A stretch of DNA of 64,000 nt from Taxillus chinensis (Eukaryota > Streptophyta > Magnoliopsida > Santalales > Loranthaceae), in assembly GCA_023512835.1 (NCBI GenBank), contig CM042087.1, positions 5,276,550 to 5,340,549 on the forward strand, in the 5' to 3' direction. The position numbers were made by a program, and so were the translations under genes. The number at the start of each line of letters is the position of its first letter. Positions within the stretch are counted from its first letter, which is position 1. Shown here piece after piece: positions 20,278 to 30,500 of this stretch. The notes below the pieces were generated by a model that saw nothing but the letters and a program-made list of their open reading frames with translations, searched no databases and was not told the DNA's origin.

Positions 20278-20349
20278 GAGGTATTTCAACTCATATGCCT
20301 CTAAGGAAGCTCCACCTAAAATTTGGGGCTACTTGGAGCAAGAATGAAT

Positions 20350-20380
20350 CTGCAAGTGAAAAAGGCTTTTTCACGTGCAG
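20350..20380 (+). promoter_or_regulatory. G-box hairpin 3 in Tekay-2 LTR
   Basis: Arms CTGCAAGTGAAAAA and TTTTTCACGTGCAG, 13 of 14 positions paired; the left G-box has one substitution (CAAGTG). Loop GGC. Confidence 0.6.
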
Positions 20381-20970
20381 GCTCCAAAACCTTCCTTTTA
20401 TCATTCTAATCATTTTTCCCTAAAGAACCAACCTCAAATTCGTCTTAGTTTAGAAGTTATTGGGGTTCTAACCCCATAAACTGGGTCTAAATCCAACTCT
20501 GGCCTTACTCTCATTTGATTTCCCAATACCAGAGGCCTTAGCCAAGCCAAATATAGGGTTTTCCCAAAACTTTTCATCTACATAATCCCAAGACAATGGG
20601 TATACAAATGACCCCTAACCCAAAAGTATAAATAATCTCACACAGAAATTCAGAAATTTAGAAAACTCAGACAAAAACCCCAGATCATCCATAGGCTCAA
20701 GGTAGAATTTAGAAACTCAATATATATATAAAAGGTCCCTTCTCAACATCCCAGATCATCACATAAATTTTATTCTAGAAATCTGTAAGAGAGAGACAGC
20801 AATTAGAGAAAAACTTGAAATCCCTACCTCAAGTGTTGCAGAAAAGAATAGGGGAAAAGAATGGAGCAATCTGTATCCCTGCTGCCTCAACGCCTCTGGC
20901 CTCCCATCGTCTGTAGGAGATCCTTGATCGTCAAAAACCCCTCCACTCTAGGTCGTCTCCCTTTGGATCG

Positions 20971-20972
<2 letters not shown>

Positions 20973-21021
<49 letters not shown>
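20973..21021. repeat. CT microsatellite
   Basis: About 24 CT units. On the minus (sense) strand this is a GA run just downstream of the presumed transcription start, similar in place to the GA run at 6560-6585 in Tekay-1. Confidence 0.95.
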
Positions 21022-21023
<2 letters not shown>

Positions 21024-21457
21024 CGTGTATGAGTGTGACGGCTGCAGGGAAGGTAGGGTTTGGTCCCCTTTTCTTTTCCTATTTTATTTCTTTTTATTTT
21101 GTTTTTAATAGAAGCCCAAGACCAAATGCAGCCCAATGGTTAAGTAAACCCAAGAAGAAAGGCAAAACAGCCCACTCTCTATCATATTGGGTTTTTCCCT
21201 TGAAGGGAGGCCCAAAGCTCAAAATACAAACCCAGGTAATTTAAAAGGGAATATAAAATTATTTGTGAAGTCCCAAAAATAATTTTATATTCCAAATTTA
21301 GTCCAAGTACCCCTCAGGGCCTCAAATCCCAAATTTAGTCCAAGTACAGTCAAAATTCACCATTTGATGAGCACATCATTGTGCTGATATTCATTTGTTA
21401 AAATAAGGTCTCTAACTCAATGTTGTCTCTAAGGCCCCTTAAACACGGGTCCTTACA

Positions 21458-21474
21458 TCCTCTCCCCCTTAAAG
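21458..21474 (-). other. Tekay-2 polypurine tract
   Basis: Minus strand CTTTAAGGGGGAGAGGA directly before the LTR start TGTAAGGACC. Confidence 0.9.
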
Positions 21475-21618
21475 ACTTTTCGTCCCCAAAAAGAAAATGC
21501 AGAATGAAAGGAAACAACAACCATAACCAATGAATAGACCACTAACACAAATCAATACACGCATCAAACAACCAGTCAAGGTACCTGACTATGTTGATGT
21601 TTGCCTTCCTCCCCCCCT
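21475..21618 (-). other. Tekay-2 3' untranslated region
   Basis: Short non-coding gap. As in Tekay-1, a purine tract (GAAGGGGGGGAGGAAGG, minus strand, about 21606-21622) sits at the pol stop in addition to the PPT next to the LTR. Confidence 0.7.
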
Positions 21619-22991
21619 TCAAGGTTGTTCGTCCTCGAACAGGTCAGGGTAGTGAGCACGCATCTCAGCCTCACGTTCCCAAGTCTCTTCCTCTATACCG
21701 CGGTGTTTCCACAACACCCGAACCAACGGAATAGTCTTACCTCGTAGCTGCTTCACGTGCCTATCCAAAATACGGATTGGTGCCTCAACAATCGTCACGT
21801 CCTCCCCAATATCCAGGGTACTCCAATCCAAGACATGTGTGGGATCTGGATAGTATTTCCGCAATCGGGATACATGGAAGACATCATGAACTCTGCTCAA
21901 ACTGGGAGGTAATGCCAACCTATAAGCGACGGGTCCAACTCTACTCAAAATCTCGAACGGTCCAATGTATCGTGGAGATAACTTGGATCCCTTTCCAAAT
22001 CTCTTATGCCCCCTCCGTGGAGAAACACGAAGAAACACGTGGTCTCCAACCAAAAACTCCAATGGTCTGCGTCGGCGATCCGCATAAGACTTTTGTCTAC
22101 TCTGGGCCGTAAGAAGGCGCTGCCTAATCAGTTGGACTTTTGCCGTGGCCTCTTGGACCAATTGAGGTCCCAACATAGCTACCTCTCCAGCTTCTGCCAA
22201 CATAATGGAGACCGACAAGGTCTGCCATACAATGCCTCAAACGGGGCCATCCCAATAGAAGCTAGGTAACGATTATTATAGGCAAACTCTACCAAAGGAA
22301 GGTGAGAAGCCCATGATCCCCCAAAATCAAGCACACAAGCTCTCAACAGGTCTTCCAACGTTTGAATGGTCCTCTCTGACTGACCATCAGTCTTAGGATG
22401 GAAAGCAGTACTCAAATTAAGCCGCGTCCCCAATGCCTCTTGCAAACCATTCCAAAACCGAGAAGTAAATCGTGCATCTCTGTCTGAAACGATAGACAAA
22501 GGCACTCCATGCAATCGCACAATCTCATCAACATACAGCTGGCTCAATGTTCCAATGGAGTCTCGCTCCCGAATAGCCAAGAAATGGGCCAATTTAGTCA
22601 ATCGGTCTACAATGACACAAATCATATCCTTCCTCCCAGAAGTGGTAGGAAGTCCTGTCACAAAATCCATGGTAATAAGCTCCCACTTCCACTCAGCCAC
22701 AGGCAATGGATGTAACTGACCAGCAGGTCGCTGGTGCTCTGCCTTTACTTGTTGACAAGGCACCTGGAAACAAACTCTGCTATACACCTCTTCAGCCCTG
22801 GCCACCAGAACTGTGCTCGCACGGCATGATACATCTTAGTTCCTCCTGGATGCACAGCCAAACGGGAATGATGAAACTCCCTCATCACATCCTCGTGTAA
22901 GGAGGACGATACTATCAAGCGCCCCTGAAATCTCAGCTCATGTTCAGTCCCTTCTGTCCATTCCTCAGACAGTTCACTGGCCTCTATCTGG
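21619..22991 (-). pseudogene. pol: Tekay-2 integrase and chromodomain-like tail
   Basis: Well preserved. The integrase core is open from 22805 to 22179: MDFVTGLP (catalytic Asp), [28 protein letters not shown] (second Asp), [19 protein letters not shown] (catalytic Glu at SERT). After a frameshift at about 22190-22200 the frame 22218-21619 gives [49 protein letters not shown] and the chromodomain-like end ([29 protein letters not shown]). 22792-22991 encodes the zinc-binding N-terminal region (REFHHSHLAVHPGG type). The D,D,E triad is intact. Confidence 0.9.
22792..22991. repeat. 200-bp direct duplication, left copy
   Basis: Near-identical to 23494-23693. The two copies flank the TRIM-like LTR at 22992-23405. 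Confidence 0.85.
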
Positions 22992-23405
22992 TGTCACGAC
23001 CCGAGCAGCGTGGTGCTGGCGGGACGTTTCTTAGTGGCACGATTCAAGAATGGATTCGTGCTACGTAAAGGACAGGGGTTGGTTGAAGCGTAGATGGTGC
23101 GCAGCGAGAAGGTTCCAGGCAGTTCGTGGAGGAGAACGGATGGAACCCCTTCGGAGTTCAGACATGCCGACCCGGTTGAATGCGGGGAGCACGCCGCTAG
23201 TCGAGGACTTGACGTTGAAGAAGGGATTTGGCCATCCTTACACAAACTGGTCGAGAACTGGAGCCGTTCTCCTGATGAGCCCAGTGGCAGGGTGAAACCA
23301 GTCTACGTGCGCTTCAACCCTTAAAGGCTAAACTTAGCGGACCGTGGATAGAGAAGCTAAGTGCCGCAATGGGTTGAGAGGCGCAGGAAATCTGACCCCG
23401 TGACA
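22992..23405 (+). repeat. TRIM-like short LTR (about 414 bp) inside Tekay-2
   Basis: Begins TGTCACGACCC and ends CCCGTGACA, followed three bases later by a tRNA-Met-type PBS (23408-23420). The short LTR plus PBS with no coding sequence suggests a terminal-repeat retrotransposon in miniature or the 5' end of a truncated element. No second LTR is seen. The roughly 70 bases after the PBS (to 23493) are unassigned. Confidence 0.65.
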
Positions 23406-23407
23406 AG

Positions 23408-23420
23408 TGGTATCAGAGCC
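23408..23420 (+). other. Primer binding site of TRIM-like element
   Basis: TGGTATCAGAGCC directly after the LTR-like unit. Confidence 0.75.
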
Positions 23421-23493
23421 GAACCGGCCCATATCCTGAAGACTCGCCGAGCACTCTCGCGAGTAGCGTGATCCCAAGGTGGGAGCTCCCTCA

Positions 23494-23762
23494 TCAGCCC
23501 TGGCCACCAGAACTGTGCTCACACGGCATGATACATCTTAGTTCCTCCTGGATGCACAGCCAAATGGGAATGATGAAACTCCCTTATCACATCCTCGCGT
23601 AAGGAGGACGGTACTATCAAGCGCCCCTGAAATCTCAGCTCATGTTCAGTCCCTTCTGTCCATTCCTCAGACAGTTCACCGGCCTCTATCTGGGCCCGGA
23701 TCACTTCATAGTCCACGTCCCCCAACTGTCCCTCACGGACACGATGGTATAACTCTTGGGCA
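23494..23762 (-). pseudogene. pol: Tekay-2 integrase N-terminal region, second copy
   Basis: Minus strand: [60 protein letters not shown]. This is the linker after RNase H and the first half of the integrase zinc domain. 23494-23693 duplicates 22792-22991. Confidence 0.82.
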
Positions 23763-24388
23763 TTACAAGAATAGAATATGGGACCGCTTCCCCATCGCTA
23801 AAATCAGGTCAGCCTGCAAGATCGCTAATTGTTCCATCATTTTCCATTCTCTCATGGAAACCTCAGCTTTTCCCTTCCTACTCAGTGCATCTGCAACCAC
23901 ATTCCCCTTTCCAGGTGTGTAGGAGAGTGTAAAGTCAAACATCTGCAAGTACTCCACCCATCTCCTCTGTCTCAAATTCAGATCCCTCTGGGTGAAGATA
24001 TACTGTAGGCTTTTGTGGTCGGTGTATACCACAAATTTCTCCCCCAGCAGGTAATGTTGCCACGACTTCAAGGCAAAGATAACTGCTGCTAATTCCAGAT
24101 CATGCGTTGGGTAATTCTGCTCATGGGGCTTAAGCTGTCGTGAGCCATAAGCTATGACTTTGTGTTCCTGCATCAGAACACACCCCAATCCAACGCGGGA
24201 TGCATCACAATACACTTCGTAAGGCACTCCATCCCGTGGCAGACTCAAAACTGGTGCGATGAGTCGAACGAGTCTTCAATTCCTCAAAAGCTCGCTGACA
24301 CTTGTCTGTCCACTCAAATTTAACTCCTTTTCGGGTCAGGGCTGTCATCGGTGCTGCTAACCGAGAGAACCCTTCCACGAAATGCCTG
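23763..24388 (-). pseudogene. pol: Tekay-2 RNase H and end of RT
   Basis: Open from 24248 to 23763: [82 protein letters not shown]. All RNase H catalytic positions are present. The preceding 24250-24388 encodes the RT connection ([32 protein letters not shown] in another frame). The sequence ends at 24388; the rest of RT, protease and gag are absent. Confidence 0.88.
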
Positions 24389-25050
24389 TAATATATTCAC
24401 AAATAATTTTATATTCCCTTTTAAATTACCTGTCAGGCAAACAAAGTGTTTGCCTGAATAAAAGCCACAATGGCTTACTGTTTATATGTGTTTTTGTTTT
24501 CGTGTTGCTGCCATAATGGCTAAGCTGTTTTGCTGTGCAATTTGTGTCACAAATGTGAGCTTAAATCTTTAGCTCCCAGTGTTTATCAGTAAGTAGAATA
24601 GCGTGTGTGTTTTCTTTGACGAGCACAATGGGGATCTCTCATGTTTACTTGGCAAAAACTTAATCAATAGCTAGTAGTGGGTGTAAGAGTAAACCCTTAG
24701 TTGTTAGGCATTGATAGTAGGGCCTGAGAGGAGAGCAAAGACAGTTATAGTTGAGTGAGGCTGCTCTAACCTTCGTGAGGACTTTCAGGGGGAGCTAAGT
24801 TCATTTTATCCTGGCATGTTTGCTTCTATCTGAACTGTTATTAACGATATTACATGGTTGTTGGACTTGATAGTAAGGGCATGTTTTGATTAACTTATGA
24901 TTCATTTTTAGCTATTGGAATGGCTACTTCATCATGATAGAATTGTATGCCTTAGGAAACCATGCCTCTCTTGTTTGTTAGTTTATTCGTTCTTTTCTGT
25001 TTGACTGTGTGTTTATTACTTTTTGCTTGAGGACAAGCAAAGGTTCAAGT
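24389..25050 (+). other. Inverted Tekay-2 LTR scrap and non-coding end of Athila/Tat-type element
   Basis: 24396-24431 is the reverse complement of 21232-21267 in the Tekay-2 LTR, marking an inversion junction. From 24432 the sequence is non-coding, and near the end has GCTTGAGGACAAGCAAAGG, a phrase typical just before the PPT of Athila/Tat elements. Confidence 0.65.
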
Positions 25051-25061
25051 ATGGGGGAATT
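25051..25061 (+). other. Polypurine tract of Athila/Tat-type element
   Basis: ATGGGGGAATT just before the LTR start TGATAACGTGC. Confidence 0.8.
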
Positions 25062-25591
25062 TGATAACGTGCATTGATGCCGTTATCCTATGCCTTATAT
25101 AGGGTGTTTTAGCGTATGTTTTGTACCTATTTGCATGTTATTTTCCACATATTTGCTCTAACCCCTAGGAAGACCCTGTTTGGTGTATAGTGGTACTTTT
25201 GAGTGTTTTTGGTAGGTTTTGGAGCAACCTTTTCCCACACACCTCCGCTAGATCACTCCATCAACTCACAAGGAAGCTATAGGAAGAAGATGGAAGCAAA
25301 ATGAAGGCAAAATCAAGGTGCACGTGAAAAGCCTTCTCATGTGCATTCTCACGTGCAAGGATTTTATTGCATGGATGCCTTCTACAACTCAAGAGGAAGC
25401 TTTGGAGCAAATTTGAGTCAAATTGGAGCTGCACGTGAAAAGGGTCTTCTCACGTGGATTCTCACGTGCAAGCATTTTTGCGCTCCAAATGATGTATTTT
25501 GTTGTTTTAATCATTTTCCTCTAAAGAACTGGGGTCAAATTTGGTGTAGTTTGAGTTTTATTTCGCCTAAAACGTCGATTAGTGTCAATAA

Positions 25592-25611
25592 CCAAAACGA
25601 CGTCGTTTTGG
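25592..25611. promoter_or_regulatory. Perfect 20-bp ACGT palindrome
   Basis: CCAAAACGACGTCGTTTTGG is its own reverse complement and has the ACGT core used by plant bZIP factors. It lies about 62 bases upstream of the TATA box. Confidence 0.7.
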
Positions 25612-25672
25612 CTGCGACCACATTTATAATTAGGGCACACCTTTTGTAACCCTAATTTGGCCCACTAAAACC

Positions 25673-25680
25673 TATAAATA
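25673..25680 (+). promoter_or_regulatory. LTR TATA box
   Basis: TATAAATA in CCTATAAATAGGGG, downstream of the ACGT palindrome. Confidence 0.7.
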
Positions 25681-26590
25681 GGGGTCTTTGGAGGCATTGT
25701 AAATCATCTTGAGTGGGAGAATCTGATCTGAGTTCTGAAAAGAGCTATAGCCATTGCTAAAAGATCGGATTGTCCTTGGCAAGGAGTGAGTTTGGGCAGC
25801 AGACGCCGGAGTCTTTGGAGGCTGGAGTCCTGGTTCATCTTGGGGTCTTCCTTTATTGTCCTGGTACTGTAATCATGTTCTTTCCTGTGATTGTTATTGT
25901 TTTTGTCATGATTATGGAGTAGTCTTGTTAGTCTAGGGGAGCAATGTAGCCCGCAATAAATTGTAGTCAGTTTGGTTATGGTTGTTCAATAAAATAGAAT
26001 TTAGTTCTTGTTTAATTCACTTGCTTGAATGGAAATGCCTAGTTTATGCATAATTAGGTAATCTTAGCCCTTGTCTAGGGTGGAACACTAGTAAATTAGA
26101 TTTAATATTTTGCATGATGGACCAAGTCTGCAACTATTAGATTGTTTATCTACCTTGATCACTTTTATTCACATGGACCAAATGGGATAAAAGCCTTAAA
26201 TCTATCTTAGCATGGACCAAATGTAAGATAGGTAGGAGATAATCAACATGAACGTGAACTACAACATCAATCAAGAACGAGAGCCATAACCAGACTATTA
26301 CAATCGATTGGGTGGTAAGCATTGTGACCCTAGATCCTTAATCACTGAAATTTCTGTACCAATAGCTTGCCAACTTTCTGATTTAATCACCTTTCGTTCA
26401 CATTATTTGTCCAACAAAAATCAATTGTCCAGACATAAAAACAACTTGTTAGCTTAGTGCTTGCTGCTTAACAGCATTAGCTACCTCCCTGTGGGTTCGA
26501 CAACCTGAGTCTTAATACTCCATTTTATTACTTGACCAGTGCACTTGCTGCAAAACCTATAGACACAATTTATATTTGCACATTTTATCA

Positions 26591-28543
26591 ATATGCCGTC
26601 AACATTCGGATCTAACTTGGCACTGACAGGCATGGGAGTTTTGACGGGAGATGAATCTTCCATACAAAACTTCTTAATAAGATCACGAGTGTACTTAGCT
26701 TGATTAATGAAGATTCCTTCCTTTAATTGTTTAACTTCTATTCCAAGGAAGTAGGACAGTTCTCCCATCATGCTCATCTCAAACTTGCGCAACAACTTAG
26801 CAAACTCTTCACAAAGCTTCGGATTCGTTGATCCGAAAAATGATATCATCCACGTATATTTGTACGATCGAGTGTATCCTTTCTCTTTTCGTAGAAATAG
26901 GTGGTGTCATCTTCCCTTTTTGGAAGTTATGAGCAAGTAGAATTCGGATAAAGGTGTCGTACCGGGCTCTTGGAGCTTGCTTCAAACCATATAAAAGCTT
27001 TCCAGCTTGTAGACAAGATGTCCGCCTTAGGTTCAATGAGCCGAGAGGTTATTCAACGTACACCTCCTCTTGAAGATCTCCATTCGGGAATGCGCTTTGA
27101 CGTCCATTTGATAAACTATGAAGTTTTCATATGAAGCATACGCCGTAAACATTCGGATTGCCTCAAGTCTTGCTACCGGAGCAAAGGTCTCATCATAATC
27201 TATTCCTCTTCTTGACGATATCCTTTGGTACCGCTGCTTTGTTCCGGATTACTATTCCATCTGTATCAAGCTTGTTCGAAACAGCCATTTAACGCCAATG
27301 ACTTGCCTGAGACTTAGGCCTTGGTACTAAGGTCCACACATTATTTCTCTTAAATTGATTCAGCCTTCTGCATGGCTTCATCCAATCGAATCAAGAGCTT
27401 CATCTACCACCTTTGGTTCTATTTGAGATAAAAAAATGAGTAAAGACTCATGTTGGAGGTGGGCTCTGTTCTTACACCAACGTAGGATCACCAATCACTT
27501 GATCAGAGATGGTTTCGAGTCCATCCATTCGTGCATGTGATGGATGATCTTGAACAATTTAAGCTCTTCCAGTTAGGTGGTTCAGTTATCCGTGGTTGAG
27601 CTTGTCCGGACTAGATGTTTCCGTATTGAGAGGTACGGTTGAACTAGATGGTTCTTCAACACTGTTTCTTTCAGTGTTAACTAGTCTGGACGGACTTGAA
27701 GGTGCTCCGGAATTTTGGGTATCCGTAGGAGTATATCCGGAGCTAAATGGTAGTCCGGAGTCTAAGTCATCCGTAGCATCATCCATATAATTTCTTTGTG
27801 CTTCGCTGATGCCACGTGGTTGGTCAAGATGTGTAACAGGAACATTCATAAACTTCGAATACTCGACGTTGCAGTCCATGACCGACACATTAGAACTTGA
27901 AGAACCGACTTTTGACCAATCAAGGTTAGCTTCATCAAAAGTCACATGGATAGATTCTTCAACTTTGAAAAGTTTTCTATTGAAGACCCGATAAGCCTTG
28001 CTATGTAATGAGTACCCGACAAAAATCCCATCATCAGATTTTGGTTCAAATTTATTCCGGGTCTCTTTGCCATTTATCAATATATAGCAAGTACACCCAA
28101 AAGCTCTGAAATGTGAAATTAAAGGTTTTCGTCCTCTCCACATCTCATAGGGTGTTTTCATGGTAGATTTATTTATTAGAGTTCTGTTTTGAACATAGCA
28201 GGCAGTGGACACAACTTCAGCCCATAGACTGAGAGGAAGTGTTGCCCCCGCTAACATGGATCTACCAGCTTCAACTAAAGTACGATTTTTGCGCTCAGCT
28301 ACTCCATTTTGTTGTGGAGTTCTGGGAGCAGAGAAGTTATACTATATGCCCTGTTCAGAACAATATGATCTCATTTCTGAAAAGTCAAATTCTGTACCAT
28401 GATCACTCCTGATGCACTTTATGCTCAGTCCTTGTGAGTTGCTTATCCAGTTGAAGAGATCTACTAGATGCTCAAAAGTTTGATCCTTTGATTTCAGGAA
28501 CATCACCCATGTGTATCTGGTGAAATCATTGATAACCACTAGG
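26591..28543 (-). pseudogene. pol: Element B integrase core, C-terminus and RT start
   Basis: Minus strand, from 28539: DFTRYTWVMFLKSKDQTFEHL, IRSDHGTEFDF (catalytic Asp), a stop near 28342, then (28330-27586) PQQNGVAERKNRTLVEAGRSMLAGATLPLSLWAEV (catalytic Glu), CYVQNRTLINK, FRAFGCTCYILING, FVGYSLHSKAYRVFN and an acidic Ser-rich linker. From about 27380 to 26596 RT follows, with many small indels: PEWRSSRGGV-type region, [24 protein letters not shown] near 26850, LSYFLGIEVKQLKEGIFINQ, VKTPMPVSAKLDPNV. It stops at the composite insertion and resumes at 18830. The RT part is more damaged than its sister in element A. Confidence 0.85.
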
Positions 28544-29687
28544 GTATATGTAACGCCCCCAAATTTGAAACCTCCAAACTGGGTGCGTTAGCGGAAATTA
28601 AATATACAAATTTTATATCAATTTCAAACTATTACTTAATTAATCAAACAAACCATTCATTATTACAAATTTCAATCCAAGATCTTTAAGGTTTAGGGGT
28701 TTAGAGACTAAGTGTCCATAACCCATTATTACATAACAAAGCACACGAGCAAACAACTTAATAAATCTTTAAAATTTCACACAACTTTATTTCCAAGCAC
28801 TTCTCGACTCCTTATCCTAGTTTCTCCATCCCTTAATTTCCTGGGGTTGGAAAAGAAATCATAAAAAGGGTGAGCTCAAATAGCCCAGTAAGGGTAAAAT
28901 AAGCGGGTAAGGAAAATCATGAAGATATCGAACATAGGAAATACCATATAACATTTGCATACATGATCAACATTTCACAAGGAAATCATAACATGGAAGA
29001 TTATGTTTAGACATCGTATTATAACATTATGACCTAGGTTAACCACCCAGATACCGAATCATAACATAACATATTATCAGCTGGATTGACACTCTCCAGT
29101 GATGTTCTTTACCCAATGCATTGGAGGTCTTTCTGGAACCACCCATTATAAACTTACTTTGTCCAAACATAAGAGGTTATAATAACTTTAACATACATAA
29201 GATGAGGCATATTATAGAATTCCAATAAAACATTCAAGGTTAACAAGGATAACCACGAATCTCAAAATGGTTATCTACCCCAATCAATAGCATAGATTAC
29301 CAAGAGAGATTAAAAAGAGACTAATCTAATCTTCTCAACAATAAAATGGAATTAAAAAAAAAAATAAGAAACATAAAACTCTTACAATAATAATTTCAAA
29401 TAAAACAAGATAAAGAGGAAGAGAAAAGTGAGAAAAGGAAAAGAAAAACCCTTACAATAATAATGAAATATAGATTATAATGAAAAAGAAAAAGGGGATG
29501 AGAAGAAAACCCTTACTATCCGCTTGTCGTTCTCCGCGTTCTAAACCTTAAAAAAAAATATCAAAACACTAAATTAGCATTAATGCTTGAAAAGTTCAAT
29601 ATCACACATATCTCCTTTATATATATATATATGTCATACTTTAACTTATATCTTTTAATAGGCATACCGTGCTTGTGGGGTTGAATA

Positions 29688-30002
29688 TTAATTTGGGTTC
29701 CCACTTCTATTGCTGTTCCATATCCTATTTCGATCCCATGCATCATAAGCCTTGAGTTGTGCACTAACTAGGTTATATGCCTTGAGAGTTTTTGAATAAG
29801 ATTTACTTCTTGTATTGGGTGAACGGAAAAGACGTGCGATAAGCTTATTTTTCCTACGTGTCTTCCACCTTAACCATGAGGGGATATTAGACACGGGTCT
29901 AAAGGGAAGATCAGGAGGAGATAAGGATGGGGATAGCTGTGAGGTTGAAGCATTAACAATTGGGGTTGCAAAAGAAGAAGGGCGATTGCCGGGAGAATTC
30001 AT
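29688..30002 (-). CDS. Small ORF in solo LTR (104 aa), unknown
   Basis: MNSPGNRPSSF start, Ser/Pro-rich then basic (WKTRRKNKLIARLFRSP). It lies downstream of the LTR TATA box on the transcribed strand. No family recognised. It may be chance coding in an untranslated region; base composition gives no help. Confidence 0.25.
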   Translation of the reverse strand: MNSPGNRPSSFATPIVNASTSQLSPSLSPPDLPFRPVSNIPSWLRWKTRRKNKLIARLFRSPNTRSKSYSKTLKAYNLVSAQLKAYDAWDRNRIWNSNRSGNPN

Positions 30003-30493
30003 TTTGGAAGTCGTTCCTTACGATCTTCCGCTATCTAGAACCTTAAAAATAAAAATAAAAACATAAGTTAATATTCTCATCTTTTCACTTGAATTATAGA
30101 ATGATAATGCTATGATAAAATACTATAATTTAAAATAATTACACAGGTATGTATATAAGGTGGCAAGGCCAACCATGTATGTATATACGAGGTGGTACAA
30201 CCAATCATATAAATAACATATGTAAGGTGGTAAAACCAACCATGAATATAGTATATATGAGGTGGTAAAACCAACCATAAGGATCTACATAATAAATAAG
30301 GAAGTAACTTCAAAATTTCAAAATCTTAAGTATTACCTTTCGTAGAACTTCGACGCTTGGTAAGTACCAAAAGCAAAAGAGGATTTGAGTAGAGTATTTG
30401 GGGTGTTAAGAGGGCTTAAGGGAGTGTTTTTAGAGGGAAATTTCGTGGTGTGGCTTGAGGGATTTGTGCTTAAGAGGGGAGGCAAGACACTCC

Positions 30494-30500
30494 TTATATA
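30494..30500 (-). promoter_or_regulatory. TATA box of solo LTR
   Basis: Minus strand CTATATAAGGAGTG, followed by a pyrimidine-rich leader. It sets the U3/R border in minus orientation. Confidence 0.6.

Larger units (their letters stand above)
19121..21457 (-). repeat. Tekay-2 LTR (about 2.3 kb)
   Basis: Plus strand TGTCACGCCCC...GGTCCTTACA; minus strand starts TGTAAGGACC. A PBS stands on its left and a PPT on its right, so it serves as the 3' LTR of the pol fragment at 21619-24388 and as the 5' LTR of the fragment at 18836. It contains a TA repeat (19465-19492), a CT repeat (about 20973-21021) and three CACGTG hairpins (20146-20175, 20249-20277, 20350-20380). Distinct from the Tekay-1/Tekay-3 LTR except for the ends and some motifs. 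Confidence 0.88.
18831..26590. mobile_element. Composite insertion in element B: Athila/Tat-type LTR plus rearranged Tekay-2
   Basis: A 7.76-kb block with TG...CA ends and a 5-base TSD. Its right end is a plus-strand 3' LTR (25062-26590) with PPT. Its left end should be the matching 5' LTR (TGATAACG) but after the first three bases the sequence is Tekay-2 integrase. Between them lie minus-strand Tekay-2 pieces: integrase fragment, PBS, LTR, PPT, integrase, RNase H. The likely history is insertion of the Athila/Tat-type element, later insertion of Tekay-2, then loss of the 5' part of the outer element by rearrangement. Confidence 0.65.
25062..26590 (+). repeat. 3' LTR of an Athila/Tat-type Gypsy element
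   Basis: TGATAACGTGCATTG...CACATTTTATCA, preceded by a PPT and followed by the TSD ATATG. It contains CACGTG boxes at 25321, 25350, 25432, 25451 and 25463, a perfect 20-base ACGT palindrome at 25592-25611 and a TATA box at 25673-25680. Lineage is assigned only from the PPT context, so Athila versus Tat is open. Confidence 0.75.

Noticed and set aside
20861..21244. 127-codon ORF over the CT repeat
   Set aside because: Low-complexity Ser-Leu translation of the microsatellite in the Tekay-2 LTR.
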